Assembly (NCBI GenBank): GCA_028456385.1
Contig: JALNQF010000188.1
Span: forward strand, 1 to 64,000
Origin: Ophiosphaerella korrae
Taxonomy: Eukaryota > Ascomycota > Dothideomycetes > Pleosporales > Phaeosphaeriaceae
Length of the DNA stretch: 64,000 nt
Direction: 5' to 3'
Position 1 is the stretch's first letter. The number at the start of each line of letters is the position of its first letter. Of the stretch, positions 1 to 13,485 are shown piece after piece. Under the pieces are notes generated by a model. It saw nothing but the letters and a program-made list of their open reading frames with translations. It had not been told where the DNA came from and searched no databases. The position numbers and the translations under genes are program-made.

Positions 1-1466
1 TTTATAGCTTACTAACTAATAGTTATAGTATAAATTAAAGATTTAGTAGTATAAATAAGTATTTAAAAAGATATATAAATATATTTTATTAACTTAAAAG
101 TACTTTTCTTTCTTTAATCTAGTAAAGCTAATATTAGTATATAAGAAGTAGTATCTTACTTTATAAAAAGCTTTTAATAGTTTTTATTATCTACTATCTA
201 TAGTAGTAAATATAGCTTAGGCTATATAGTCTTCTAAGTATACTATATCTAGTAATTCTTCTATTAGGCGTAGGTTAATAATATATAGTAAGAGTTCTAG
301 GTCTAGTTCTCTATTATAAAGTAGTAGAAAATCTTCTAGTAAGTTTACTAATTTAGGTTTTATTTCTATAATATAGTAAAAGTAGGTATATACTATAGTA
401 GCTTATTCTAGTATAAATCTATTTAGCTTTTATAGGTTTATAAAGCTTAGAGTATAAATTACTATATTTAGTATAAGTTTTATACTTAAAGCTAGAACTT
501 AAAAGCTTAAGATAATTTAGTTAGCTTCTAATACTTATAGATTAGAATTATCTATAGAGTAATCTTAGAGTTAGTAGCTTAAGGCGTCTATAACTTTATT
601 TATATTACTAGGTACGTATTTAATATAAAAATTAAATTAAGATAGAAATAATAACTAGTAAGCCTAGTAGTAACTAAGATTTTTAGTTATTATAAAAGTT
701 TCTAAATTATAGTAGTCTATTATAATATAGATTATATATAAACTACTTATAAGCTCTAGTTTTTATTATTTAAATACTTAGATTATAGCTTTAAGTTTTA
801 AGTTATAGATATTATAATTATATTCTACTAGGGTATATTTTTTTAAAAAGAAGCTAACTAGCTATTAGATTATATCTTAGTTTAGTTAGCTTAGTACTCT
901 ACCTAAAGCTTACCTAAAGGTATTAGTTTAGATATAGATTAGTTTTAAGAAGTTAAAGTAAAGTAAAACTACTTTTAGCTAAAAAGTAGCTTTTAGTTTA
1001 TTAAAAGTATTAATATATTTTTAGGTAATTAGAAAAGGCTTATACTAAGTCTTTTAAAAAAGTAACCTATTTTTTTTAATAAGTTTAGTAATAACTTTAG
1101 ATTTAATTAACTTAGTAAGTAGTAAAGTAAAGCTTAAGTAATCTTTAATAAAGTACTAGAAGAATCTAGTATAGCTTAGAAAAGCTAAGACTTCTTTAGT
1201 AGTCTTTAGTATTTCTTACTCTTAAATCGCTTTAACTTTAGAGAAATCTATTATAATTTCTTTATTAGAGATAATTATACTTAAAAACTTAACTAAAGTA
1301 GTATAAAAGCTTTACTCTTTTAGTTATATAAGTACTTTATAAATATACTAGATATAGTCTATTTTATTATTAGAGTATATTAGAATATTATCTCTATATA
1401 TAGTATAGAAGTTATCTAAATATTTTAGTAGAGCTAAGTTAATAGCGTACTAGAAAGTAGCTAGTA
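1..1466 (-). mobile_element. Degenerate Ty3/Gypsy pol fragment, second family
   Basis: Heavily RIP-mutated DNA without usable frames. Read on the minus strand between about 1440 and 1330, one frame stays open for about 36 codons and gives a reverse-transcriptase block ending in a decayed YLDDILIYS box (seen as YRDNILIYS), followed by a lysine/aspartate-rich stretch, as in Gypsy-type RT. The sequence differs from the chromodomain elements to its right, so it is probably a separate Gypsy family. The left end lies outside the window; the right end is taken where the next LTR begins. Confidence 0.65.
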
Positions 1467-1863
1467 TATAATAGGGTCTCTTATTATTAACTACAAGTAA
1501 CTACTAGAGTTATTAGTAGATTAAGAAGTAATAATAAAAGCTTATATTATAATTAGTAATAACTATAAATAATAGTTAATTTATATATATAATATTAAGT
1601 ATTAGTATTTTAGGTTAGAGATTAGATTCCTAATACTATCCTAATAATACGTATTACTATTAACTATATACTTAGTACTTTCTTAGTACTTTATAGCTTT
1701 ATATTTACTAAAATTATAAATTTATTACTTATCTCTATTATAGTTAGTTTCCTAGTTAAGTTTATTATCTTATAAGTTATTACTTTACTTATCTTATACT
1801 TTATTAGTAACTAAGTTAAGACTAATTAATTTTATCTTAATTTCTCTTATTACTATTATAATA
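1467..1863 (-). mobile_element. 3' LTR of chromodomain Gypsy element G (RIP-mutated)
   Basis: Belongs to the same LTR family as 7535-7993 and 13486-13945, in minus orientation. Its outer end reads TATAATAGG (decayed from TGTAATAGG) and its inner end TATAATA (decayed from CTATAACA). A pyrimidine tract, CTATCTCTTCTTC, follows directly. That is the complement of the polypurine tract expected next to a 3' LTR. Confidence 0.7.
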
Positions 1864-2632
1864 CTATCTCTTCTTCTAAGTAGTTCTTTATTTTCTTATC
1901 TTAGAGCTAAAGTTATTTATCTAGTTTCTTTATTAATCTCTAATTCCTTATTACTTTTTATACTATCTTATTCCTAATATAATAAACTTTTTCTTATAGT
2001 TTATATTATTTATAATAAGGTTAAAATATTTCTTTATTATTAATACGCCTTATTAAGTCTTTTATATCTAATATCCTTAAATAATAGTAAGTACTATAAT
2101 AAGTATATTTTTACTAATATTTAATATAAGTATATTTTTTCTAGTATCTTACTTATAGAGTATAAGTACTTAATTTCTATATAATTTCTTTTTACTAAAT
2201 TATATAGAGTAAGCTATTAATAGAGCTTAAAAGAAACTATTATTATAACTTACTATAACTAAAGCTAAGTATAATTTAACTTTTTATTAGCTAGTACAGC
2301 TTTATTCTTATATTAAGTATTTTTATAAGATAAAAGCTTATAATAATACTAAGTTATTTAAATAGTTTTATATATTAGAAGCTAAGTTAGACTTTAAAGA
2401 TATAGTAGAAGCTACTTTAGTTCTTATTATATTAAGCGTTCCTATTATCTCTCTATCTATTAGTAGTATTACTAGTTTTTTTAGTTTACTATAAGGCGCT
2501 CTAAAAGGTTTTAATTTTAGAACTCTTTTAGTTTCTTAAAGTAGTTAAAGTTATCTTCTAGTTCTTATATATCTTCTTATAGTTACTCTTTTTTATTAGT
2601 ACTTATTATTCTATTATATAGAGAATAGTTAT

Positions 2633-2720
2633 ATAAATTAGTAACTTCTATAATATAAATTAGTAACTTCTATAATATAAATTAGTAACTTCTATAATAT
2701 AAATTAGTAACTTCTATAAT
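2633..2720. repeat. 22-bp direct tandem repeat, four copies
   Basis: Four identical head-to-tail units of 22 bp (2633-2654, 2655-2676, 2677-2698, 2699-2720), each containing TAGTAACTTCT. The array sits where element G, compared with element B, is missing its integrase/RNase H segment. Confidence 0.9.
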
Positions 2721-3719
2721 ATAAATCTATAATATAATCTATAGAGGTCTTAAGAAATCTAAGCTTAAATAATCTAAATTTTTCTAAATCTCTTATTAAT
2801 TAATTTACTATTACTTTTTCTCTTATACCTAAATTATCTTTATCTATTACTATTACTTCTACTACTATCTTATAAGTAGCTAAAGTTAACTTAGTATAAG
2901 CTAACACTTTATATACTAGTATACTACTAGTATATTTATTAATCTAAAAGGTATAACTATATATTTAAATAGTTTATACTACGTTCTAAATACTATTTCC
3001 TATTTATTACTTTTCTTAATCCTAATCTAATAATAAGTATTCTAAATATCTAACTTTATAAAGATTTAAGCTTTTTATAACTTATTTTATATCTTATCTA
3101 TATATAGTAAAAGATATTAGTTCTTATTTATAATTACGTTTATCTTTTTAAAATTTATATAAAGTTATTTATCTTTTATCTTTTTTTTATCTATAAAGAT
3201 AAGTCTATATACTACTAAGAATTAAGATTTTTATATCTATCTTTTTCTTATTATACTTTTAATAAATACTCTCTTAATCTTTAATTTTTTTTTAGTTTTT
3301 TAATAAACTAGGCTCTAGTTTACGTTTTTCTTTTCTTCTAAGTTTATTACTAAGTCCTATAGCTAATATTCTAGAAAGTAGTTATCTAGTTCTATAAGTT
3401 ACTTTTCCTATTTCTTTTATTCTTCTAAGAATTCTCCTTTATATATACTTATATTAGCTTTTAATATATCTTTTTTAGAGTAGCTAATTCTCTCTATTCT
3501 CTAATTAATCTTTAGGTTAGTTATCTATAACTATAGTATACCTAATATTTTATTTTATCTATTATTAATTATTATTATATCTATAACTATATTCCTAATT
3601 TTTAGTCTTTCTATTTTTAGTGTAGAGAGTATTGTTTTAAACCTAATAAGTTCCTAGAATAGTTTTCTTTTAATTATACTTAGTTATTAAAAGTATCTTC
3701 TTATTATATACTTTATTCC

Positions 3720-4107
3720 TATTATAACTATAATAAAAGAAAATTAGATAGAGCTAATTAGCTTTACTATAGAAGATAAAAATATATATAATCTATAAGA
3801 AAATAAACTTAATTAAGAGACTAACTATAATAGAAATACGTAATAAATTTAAAATTTTATAATCTTAGTAAATATAAAGCTATAAAGTACTAAGAAAGTA
3901 TAAGTATATAGTTAATAGAGATACGTATTATTAAAATAGTATTAGTAATCTAATCTTTAACTTAGAACGCTAATACTTAATATTATATATACAAATTAAG
4001 TATTATTTATAGTTATTACTAATTATAATATAAGCTTTTATTATTAACTTTTAATCTACTAGTACTATAGTAGTTATTTATAGTTAATAATAAGTAACTA
4101 TATAATA
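3720..4107 (+). mobile_element. Solo LTR inserted into element G
   Basis: Plus-strand copy of the E-type LTR (compare 6685-7125 and 26965-27405), 388 bp, opposite in orientation to the host element. Flanks are ATTCC (3715-3719) and ATTCT (4108-4112), which match as a 5-bp target duplication after one C-to-T change. Element G sequence resumes directly after it, as judged against the uninterrupted B sequence near 21535. No internal region is present, so this is an LTR-LTR recombination product. Confidence 0.75.
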
Positions 4108-6448
4108 ATTCTTTATATTACTATAAACTTCTTTAATCTAACGTTATTTATAGCTCTACTATTAATTATTACTTATACTTCTTTTTCTTAGTATATACCT
4201 ATTTTTATAATATATAAGCTTTCTATATCTCTTAGCTATTCTTACTTAAGTAATTTAGTAAATTATCTATCTTTTTAAAGCTATTACTTTATCTTCTATT
4301 TATAGTTTTTATATTTTAGATATTTATTATATATATATTTATACTATAGTCTCCTTTAGATATATTCCTTAGATAGTTAGGTCCTAGTTTAATTAATATA
4401 TACTCTTTATTAAGTATTTTAATTATTTTCTAACCTAGAATATCTTTCTTTAAAATTATATTTATATAATTATATCTATTTCTTTAAGTTAGCTATATAT
4501 AGTTATATACTTTTAATTCTCTAAATAAGTAGTAGTTTATATTTAAGTATAATACTTAGGATATCTTAGAGTATACTAGATACTCTAGATCTATTCTCTT
4601 ATTATCTCCTATTTAGTACTTATCTATACTAGGTTTTATTATTACTAGAATATAGTATACTACTAGTATACGTAGTATATAAGCTTTATTAATCTATTAC
4701 GTTTTTTTTATAAAGTATTACTACTTTCTTTATATAAGTATTCTTCTTACTATAACTATATATTACTCTATCTATTATTAGAATATTATAAACTTTATTA
4801 CTTTAGGATTATATTCTTTTTAGTCTTTATACGCTTCTTTTATACTTATAACTAGTAAGTATTTCTAAATAAACTACTATTACTTATTTTATTTTACTAT
4901 ATCTATTATTATATAGCTATTATAACTATATATATTTAACTAAGTATACTCTATACTTATTATATTATTTTATCTTTTATCTCTTTATAGTCTTTTAGAA
5001 GAGACTATAGTAGTCTCTTTATCTAGTACTAGTCTTTTAGCCTAGATTAATAAAGTTTAGAGCTCTTTCTTTTTTAAGTCTTTTATTAGTAGGTCTATTA
5101 TATATTTTATTTCTTAAAGCTATACTTAAGTTCTACTTTCTTTTATTACTACTACTCTATTTTTTTATAAAAACTATCTTACTCTCTATTTACTAAAAAG
5201 ATATATATAGTAGTTATTATTGTAATAAAAAGTCTAATTAAGTATTACGTATTATATTTCTTTACTTTTAGCTACTTTCTTTTAAGGTTTAGCTTATACT
5301 TTTTATACTTTCTTTTTATTTTTAGTTATCTTTAACTATATTTTTTTCTTTAGGTTTTTACTTCTATAATCTTTTATAAAGTATTTTAGTTTTCTATATT
5401 TATAATATACTATATCTTTTTTCTATTTAGAGTAGTAGTCTTTTATATAGTAGCTTTTCTTACTATAATTAAAGTATATAAAATCTTTATTTTTTTTTTC
5501 TTTTTATTTTTATTAGTATTAAAGATTATAAGATCTTTAGCGTTTTAGTTTCTAAGTTATCTTCTATACTTATTCTTCTTCTATTCTTAAAAGTTATTAT
5601 CTATTTATATTACTTATTATTTTAGAGCTTTTAGTATTTATAGTTTTTTATATAAATTATTTTTTATTAGATTGTTAAGTTTAATATCTATTTAAATTAT
5701 AATATTAAGGCTAACTTATTCTATTCTGTATTTTATAATTATTATTTAAACTATAATATATATTTAGAAATACTCTTATATTATATAAGCCTCTTAAGCT
5801 TTTCTTTATCTTATTAGGTAATATCTATATCTCTAAATACTACTTTTATTTATTTAGTAAAGTATTTATAACTTCTAAAGAAATCTTTTATTTTATCTTT
5901 CTATATTCCTAGAGTATATATTATTTAATCTATTTAGTAAAGTTTAAACTATCTTATTATATTCTGTTTAAAGTATATTCTAATATATATTACTTTCTTA
6001 TCTTTTCTATTAAAGTATAGTACTTATATATTAATCTAGAGTTATACTAATACTATAATAGGTCTTAGTTTTTCTTTTATTCTATTAAACTTCTTAAGTA
6101 TAAGTATCTTAAGTAGTTTCTTTATTATACTTATCTCTAGTCTTTAAGTAATCTATTCTATCTAGTTTTATCTTACTATAATAGCTTTAATTTATACTTT
6201 ATTTTACTTTATATAATATTATAGTTCTTTATTCTATATTTCTAAGGCGTAAATTATAAACTTTATATTTTCTTTTTCTAAGATTAAGTTATTTAAGTAG
6301 TCTTTAATTACTTTCTATATAGTATTATCTAATTTATAACTACTTAGAAGTACTTTATCTTTTTTTTTAGTTAAACTTTCTACTATTATATTAGCTTAGA
6401 CTATATATTACTTATACTTTACTTCTCCTAATAACTAAATTAGTAAGG

Positions 6449-6684
6449 TATAACGTAGTTACCTATTATTAACTATAGTAACTACTTTAAGAGTATATTA
6501 GTAGATTAAGAGGTAATAACTATAAATAATAGTTAATTTATATATATATAATATTAAGTATTAGTATTCTAGGTTAGAAATTCGATTACTAATACTTTCT
6601 TAATAGTATATATCTTTATAAACTATATACTACTACTAATCTATTTATATAACTTTATAGATTACTTTAATCTAAGTTATTACT
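6449..6684 (-). mobile_element. Truncated 5' LTR of element G
   Basis: Begins with TATAACGTA after the gag-side sequence ACTAAATTAGTAAGG and follows the minus-strand LTR for about 236 bp. It is cut off by the start of element E at 6685. The missing remainder is not found on the far side of E. Confidence 0.65.
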
Positions 6685-7125
6685 TGTTATAGCTATAATA
6701 AGAGAAAACTAACTAAAACTAATTAGCTCTACTATAGATAATAATAGCGTATATAACTTATAAAGTAATAAACTTAAATAAGAGACTAACTATAATAGAG
6801 ATATATAATAAATTCGCAATTTACAATCTTAGTAAATATAAAGTATAAAGCTAAGTATATAATAAATTCGTAATTTATAATCTTAGTAAACGCAAAGTAT
6901 AAAGCTAGCTAAGAAACCTAAGTATATAGTTAGTAGTAATATATATTATTAAGATAGTATTAGTAATCTAATCTTTAACCTAGAACGATAATACTTAATA
7001 TTATATATACAAATTAACTATTATTTATAGTTATTACTAATTACTATATAAGCTTTTATTATTACTTTATAATCTACTAATAACTTAAAGGTTATTAGGA
7101 AGTTAACTCTAGTAGCCTTATTATA
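6685..7125 (+). mobile_element. 5' LTR of host element E
   Basis: Starts TGTTATAGCTATAATAAG and ends at TTATTATA before the internal sequence CCTTACTAATTTAG. Length is 441 bp, exactly that of the partner LTR at 26965-27405. Both carry the same internal direct duplication of about 54 bp. Differences between the two are almost all C-to-T or G-to-A, with this copy much more heavily mutated. Confidence 0.8.
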
Positions 7126-7534
7126 CCTTACTAATTTAGTTATTATAAAGAGTAAAGCGTAAGTAGTATATAGTCTAGCTAATATAATAGTAGAAAGTTT
7201 AACTAAATAAATAGCTAAAGTACTTAAAAGTAGTTATAAATTAGATAGTACTATATAGAAAATAATTAAAGACTATATAAATAACTTAATCTTAGATAAA
7301 AAAGATATAAAGATAGTAATTAATACTTTAGAAACCTAGAATAAGAAATTATAAAACTATATAAAGTAGAATAAAGTATAAATTAAAGCTATTATTAAGA
7401 GATAGAACTAAATAGAACTAATTACCTAATACTTAGAGATAAGTATAATAAAGAAACTACTTAAGATACTTATCTTTAAGAAATTTAATAGAATAAGGGA
7501 AAAACTAAGACCTTTTATAGTATTAGTATAACTT
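7126..7534 (+). mobile_element. Start of gag of element E (degenerate)
   Basis: Collinear, in reverse complement, with the gag side of element B (about 23450-23860); for example the stretch near 7460-7520 matches 23470-23530. It stops at the TSD TAACT (7530-7534), where element A is inserted, and resumes at 13946. No open frame survives. Confidence 0.7.
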
Positions 7535-7993
7535 GTAATAGGTCTACTAAGGTTAACTTCTTAGTAACCTAAGAAGTGTTAGTAGATTAAAAGATAATAA
7601 CAAAAGCTTATATTATAATTAGTAATAACTATAAATAATAGTTAATTTATATATATAATATTAAGTATTAGTGTTCTAGGTTAGAGATTAGATTACTAAT
7701 ACTATCCTAATAATATACGTTACTACTAACTATATACTTATACTAATCTATTTATATAATATTATAGATTACTATTAATCTATCTATATATAACTATAGA
7801 TTACTTTAATCTATTAGTATATTATAGTAGATTACTATTAATCTATTTATACGTAATTATAGATTACTACTACGTATTCTAGTTATAAGTAGTTTCCTAA
7901 TTAAAGTTATTACTCTACTTATCTTATACTTTATTAGTACTTAAGTTAGGACTAATTAGTTCTATTATAATTTCTCTTGTTATATCTATAATA
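7535..7993 (-). mobile_element. 3' LTR of element A
   Basis: Starts TGTAATAGG immediately after the target duplication TAACT. Its inner end TATAATA is followed by the pyrimidine tract CTATCTCTCTCT, complement of the polypurine tract. Length is 459 bp; the partner at 13486-13945 is 460 bp. Positions 7740-7875 hold several imperfect, partly self-complementary units of the type AATCTATTTATA...TATAGATTA. Confidence 0.8.
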
Positions 7994-10900
7994 CTATCTC
8001 TCTCTTTAAGTAGGTTCTAGTTTATTTACTCTAGATCTAAAGTTATTAATCTAGTTTCTTTATTAATATAGAGCTCTTTATTCTCTATTTCTATACTTAC
8101 TAAATCTACTCTTTATTATCTTTAATTAGTAGATTATATATTATACTATAGTATTACTATATTTCTTTATTTTTATTATAAATCTTTAAATCCTCTTATA
8201 GAGTATATTTCTTTAAAATATAGTAAGGCTTATAAGGTATATATTTATACTAACGCTTATATATTATATAATCTTTCTAGTGTATTTTTTATAGAGTATA
8301 AGTTAATAATACTTATTCTTGTATTTATACTTATTTATAATAGAGAGATCTATTAACTATACTTAAGATAAACTATCTAGATAGATTACTAAGGCTAAAA
8401 AAGAATATAATTAGCTTCTAAGTATATAAGTAGAAAATTATACTTGTTTAGTTTATCTTTATAAGATAAAAGCTTTAAATAATAAGAAGTCTATTATATA
8501 AGCTACCTTTATAGAGTCTAAGCTTAATTTTAAAGCTATAGTAGAGGCTACTTTTATTATATTAAGTATTCCTATTATCTCTCTATTTAGTAGTAGTAAC
8601 GTTAATTTTCCTAGTTTACTATAAGGCGCTCTAGAGAGTTTTAACTTTAGAACTCTTCTAGTTTCTATATATCTTCTTATAGTTTTTCTTTTTTATCTAT
8701 TTCTATCTACTTTACTAAATAGTAGTTCCTACTATTATAGAACTAGTATACTAGGATTTCTTTAACTTCCTATTCTTTTTATTCTCTATACGTATCTACT
8801 TTGTACACTAGTAGTTCTATATCTTATACTACTATCTTAAGTAGTACTACGTAGAAGGTTAAGTATATCTTTATTTTATTTAGTAGTTTTAGCTTAAATA
8901 TAACTAGTATAACTTTTTTTTTAACTTTATATAGTTTTATTTTAACGTAGCCTAGTTTAGAACTTAGCTTTCTACTCTTAATATTTTTTTATATTAACTT
9001 TACTTTTTCTTTCTCTTTAAATTAAAGTTTTTTTTTATACTTTTTATTATAGTATCTTACTATTTAATTATATAGGAATTCTACGTCCTATTTTAGTTTA
9101 TTATATATATTTCTAAGTCTATTAGTAAAGTTTTTTCTTCTTAGAGACTAAGATACTTATTCTCTTAGTATTTAGTATATATTAGGGTTAAATCTATAGT
9201 TTATAAAAAAGAGTAATACTCTTATTACTATATTCTTTACGCTATTATATACTAACTATACTATAGGTAGTAGTTATACCTAGTTATTCTAGTTATAGTT
9301 AAGGTAGTATCTTAAGTATTATTCTACTATTTAATTTATATATTCTAATTATCTATCTATCTATAAGTAGTATACTATAGATATTATATATTTAATTCCT
9401 AATTATACTATTATTATTTTCTATAGTTTTAATATAAATCGTATATCTTTATCTATAATAATCTTGTTTAGTAGTCTATATTAACTAATTATAGTTCCTA
9501 GGATCTAATATATAGTAACTTCTATCTTACTTTTCTCTTTATATAAATAGAAGTATAAGTACTTTATAAGTTTATCTACTATTATTAAGATTCTATTATA
9601 CTTAACTCCTAATATTAGATCTTTAGACTTTAGTAGTTTTGTAATAAAATCTATCGTAATAACTTTCTATAGTTATTCTAGTATCTTAACTAGTTATAGT
9701 ATCTTATATAGTATATATCTATTATATTTATTTTTATAGTATTCTATATATTTTTATAGTACTTCTATTACTAGTTATTTTACTTTTAGAATATAGTAAT
9801 CTCTTAAGAGTCTATCTAGTATTTTATTAATACTTTAGTATCTATATACTAGTAATTTATAGAATTATTATATAAATTCTTTTTAAATCTTCTTTAGAAT
9901 ATATATTCTTTTATAAGCTTTCGCAAATCCTTCTTATATCTCTAGTTTCTTTATCTTTTTAGATACTTTTTACGTTACTTCTTAAATCTATTTATCTAGT
10001 CTACTACTCTTTCTTTCGAGTATTATAGCTATTTTAGGTATATTTAAAACTAAGTATCCTTTTTTATTTTTAACTAGAACTATACTAGTAGCGCTTACTT
10101 CTTTTTATAAATCTAGTCTTCTACTAAAAGTATCTATAAATTAGTTATCTTTTCCTTTTATATATATAATTTCTATATTAAATATTAATAGAAACTCCTA
10201 CTATCTTATATAGCGTTATAATAATTCTTTATTTATTATAAATCTTATAAGATTCTTATAGTCTATATAAACCTTTATTCTATACTTTATACTTTATAAA
10301 TATACTCTCTATTACTTAAATACTTTATAAATTACTAGTATTTCTTTGTTATAAATTAGGTAGTTAAGTTCTACTATTTTTATCTTCTTAGAGAAGTATA
10401 TAACTAAATATTCTTGTTTAGTTCTTTTATTTTCCTATATTAGTACTATTCTATAGACTAAATTAGATATATCTATTTTTACTATTACTAGTAATTCTAG
10501 GTTATATATTCTAATAACTAGATTTTCTATAAACTTCTTCTTAATCTTATTAAATACTTTATTATATTCTTTTATCTATTTAAATAGCGTATCTTTTTTT
10601 ATAAGTTTTGTTTTTATAATATATAAGCCCTTTATACCTTCTAGCTTTTTTTACTTAAGTAATTTTATAAATTATCTATCTTTCTAAGGCTATAGCCTTA
10701 CCTTAAGTTTATATTCTTTATATTTTAGATATTTATTATACTTATATTTATACTATAGTCTTCTTTAGACGTATTTCTTAGATAGTTTTAGTCTAGGTCT
10801 TATTACTACGTAACCTTCTTCTAGTATTATTTCTTATCTTTAGATATCTTTTACTAGAATTACTCTTATATAATTATAGCCTTTTCTTCTTATAAGCTAT

Positions 10901-12864
10901 ATACTATTATTTACTTTAGGGTTCCTATATATAATATAATTCTTATCTAGGTATAATATCTATAATACTTTAAAATATACTAGATATTTTAGATCTATTA
11001 TTTTATTATCTCTTTCTTAGTACTTACTTTTCTTAAGTATATCTATTATTAGGATATAGTATATTACTAGTACTCTTAGTATATAAGCTTTATTAATCTA
11101 TTACGTTTTTCTTATAAAGTATTACTATTCTCTTTATATAAGTATTCTTCTTACTACTACTATATATTACTTTATCTATTCTTAAAATATTATAAACTTT
11201 ATTTCTTTAAGATTATAATCTTTTTAGTCTTTATATACTTTCTCTATACTTATAACTAGTAAGTATTTCTAGATAAACTTCTATTATTTATTTTATTTTT
11301 CTATATCTATTATTATATAGCTATTATAACTATATATATTTAGCTAGGTATACTTTATACTTCTTATACTAACTTATCTTTTACTTTCTCTTAGTTTATT
11401 AGAAGAAGCTATAGTAGTCTCTTTATTTAGTACTAGTCTTTTAGCCTAGATTAATAGTACTAAAGGTACTTCCCTTTCTAGATCTTCTACTAGTAGGTCT
11501 ATTATATATACTATCTCTTCTAGCTATACTTTTATTTTTCTTTCTTTTATTATAGCTACTTTATATCTTTATTTCTATAAAAACTATACTACTTCTTATT
11601 TACTAAAAAGATATATATAGTAGTTATTATTATAATAAAAGGTTTAGTAGAGTATTATATATTATACTTCTTTACTCTCTACTACTTTCTCTTAAGGTTT
11701 AGGTTATACTTATAGTACTTCCTTTTTCTTTTTAGTTATTTTTAACTAAGCTTCTTTATCTTTTTTAAGATTTTTACTTTATAGTCTTTTATAAAGTATC
11801 CTAGTTTTCTATATTTATAATATACTATATCTTTTTTTAACTTTAATTAGTAGTTCTTTATATAGTAGCCTAGTTTACTATAGTTAAAGTACGTAAAGTC
11901 TTTATTCTTCTTCTTTATCTTATCTTTATTAGCGTTAAAGACTATAAGGTCTCTCTTATTATAGTTCTAAGTATAACCTCTATACTTATTCTTTTTCTAT
12001 TCTTAAAGATTATTATTAATCTATATTACTTATTACTTTAAAGCTTCTAGAGTCCTTAGTTTCTCTATATAAATTATTTTATATTAGATTTTTAAGTTTA
12101 GTCCTTACTTAAATTGTAATATTAAAGCTAACTTATTTTATTCTATATTTTATAATAGTTATTTAAACTATAATATATATTCTAGAATACTATAACTTTA
12201 TATAAGCTTTTCTAGCTATTCTTTAGCTTATTAGGTAATATCTATATCTCTAAACGCTACTCTTATTTGTCTAGTAAAGTATTTATAACTTCTAAAGATA
12301 GCTTTTATTTTATCTTTCTAAGTTATTAGAGTATATATTATATAGTCTATCTAGTAAAGTTTAAACTATCTTATTATATTTTCTTTAAAGTATATTCTAA
12401 TATATATTACTTTCTTTTCTTCTATATAAAAGTATAGTACTTATATATCTATCTAGAGTTATACTAAAGCTATAAAAGGTCTTAGTTTCTTTCTTATCTT
12501 ATTAAACTTCTTAAAGATAAGTATCTTTAGTAGTTTCTTTATTATACTTATTTCTAGGTATTATATAATTAATTCTATTTAGTTTTATCTTTTAATAATA
12601 GCTTTAATCTAGGCCTTATTCTATTTTACGTATTCTTAAAGTTCTCTATTCTAGGTATTTAAGGCGTTAATTACTATTTTTATATTTTTTTTCTTAGAGA
12701 TTAAGTTATTTATATAGTTTTTAATATCCTTCTATATAGTATTATCTAACTTATAACTACTTATAGGTACTTTAGCTACTTTCTTAGTTAAACTTTCTAC
12801 TATTATATTAGCTAGACTATATACTACTTATACTTTACTTCTTATAATAACTAGATTAGTAAGG
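7994..12864 (-). mobile_element. Internal region of element A, lacking the RT segment
   Basis: Minus-strand chromodomain Gypsy internal region, collinear with B from the 3' LTR through chromodomain, integrase and RNase H sequence. At about 10610 the sequence TTATAAGT jumps straight to TTTTGTTTTTATAATA, which in B lies about 1.25 kb further on (about 20362 to 21612). The RT core is therefore absent. Protease/gag-side sequence follows to 12864. The region is saturated with RIP stops. Confidence 0.75.
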
Positions 12865-13326
12865 TATAACAAGTTACTTATTATTAACTATAAGTACTTA
12901 TCTTAGGAAGGTTTAGTAGATTATAAAGTAATAGTAAAAACTTATATTAGGATTTATAATAACTATAAATAATAGAAGATATTTTATAACTATCTTATAT
13001 TAGCGTTCTATAGTTAAAGGATTAAATTACTAATACTATCTTAATAATATATATCCTACTAACTATATACTTATACTAATCTATTTATATAATAGTATAG
13101 AATATAACTAATCTATATATACGTAATTATAGATTACTTTTAATTTATTTATACGTTATTATAGATTACTTTAATCTATTCGCACGTAATTATAGATTAC
13201 TACTACGTATTCTAGTTATAAGTAGTTTCTTAATTAAGGTTATTACCCTGCTTGTCTTATACTTCGTTAGTATCTAAGCTAAGACTAATTAGTTCTATCT
13301 TAATTTCTCTTGTTATACCTATAATA
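12865..13326 (-). mobile_element. Extra LTR inside element A
   Basis: A third minus-strand LTR copy between A's outer LTRs. It begins TATAACAAG and ends CCTATAATA. Its central part (about 12940-13020) resembles the B-type LTR, with the block AGAAGATATTTTATAAC, rather than A's own LTRs. It has no partner LTR of the same subtype on the left. Confidence 0.65.
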
Positions 13327-13485
13327 TTATTTAAGTAGTTTTTAATATCTTTTTATACTATATTATCTAACTTATAACTACTTATAAGTACTTAGACTCT
13401 TTTCTTAGTTAAACTTTCTACTATTATATTAGCTAGACTATACGCTTCTTACACTTTACTTCTCTTAATAACTAAATTAGTAAAG
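13327..13485 (-). mobile_element. Duplicated 5' gag edge of element A
   Basis: About 160 bp that repeat the gag-proximal sequence found at about 12700-12864 (both end in ACTA(A/G)ATTAGTAAAG-like sequence before an LTR). This places a second copy of the 5' untranslated/gag edge between two LTRs. Confidence 0.6.

Larger units (their letters stand above)
1864..6448 (-). mobile_element. Internal region of Gypsy element G, deleted and RIP-mutated
   Basis: Reads on the minus strand. Chromodomain-like sequence lies at about 2480-2600 and the RT block at about 2930-3020, with protease/gag-type sequence towards 6440, all collinear with element B (17687-23860). The distance from the 3' LTR to the RT box is about 1.1 kb here and about 2.95 kb in B, so RNase H and integrase are largely missing. 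The body is also interrupted at 3720-4107 by a solo LTR. Density of TAG/TAA stops is extreme, and no protein can be made. Confidence 0.7.

Noticed and set aside
2633..2720. CRISPR-like array
   Set aside because: Four contiguous 22-bp units with no spacers, in a eukaryotic RIP region: a plain tandem repeat.
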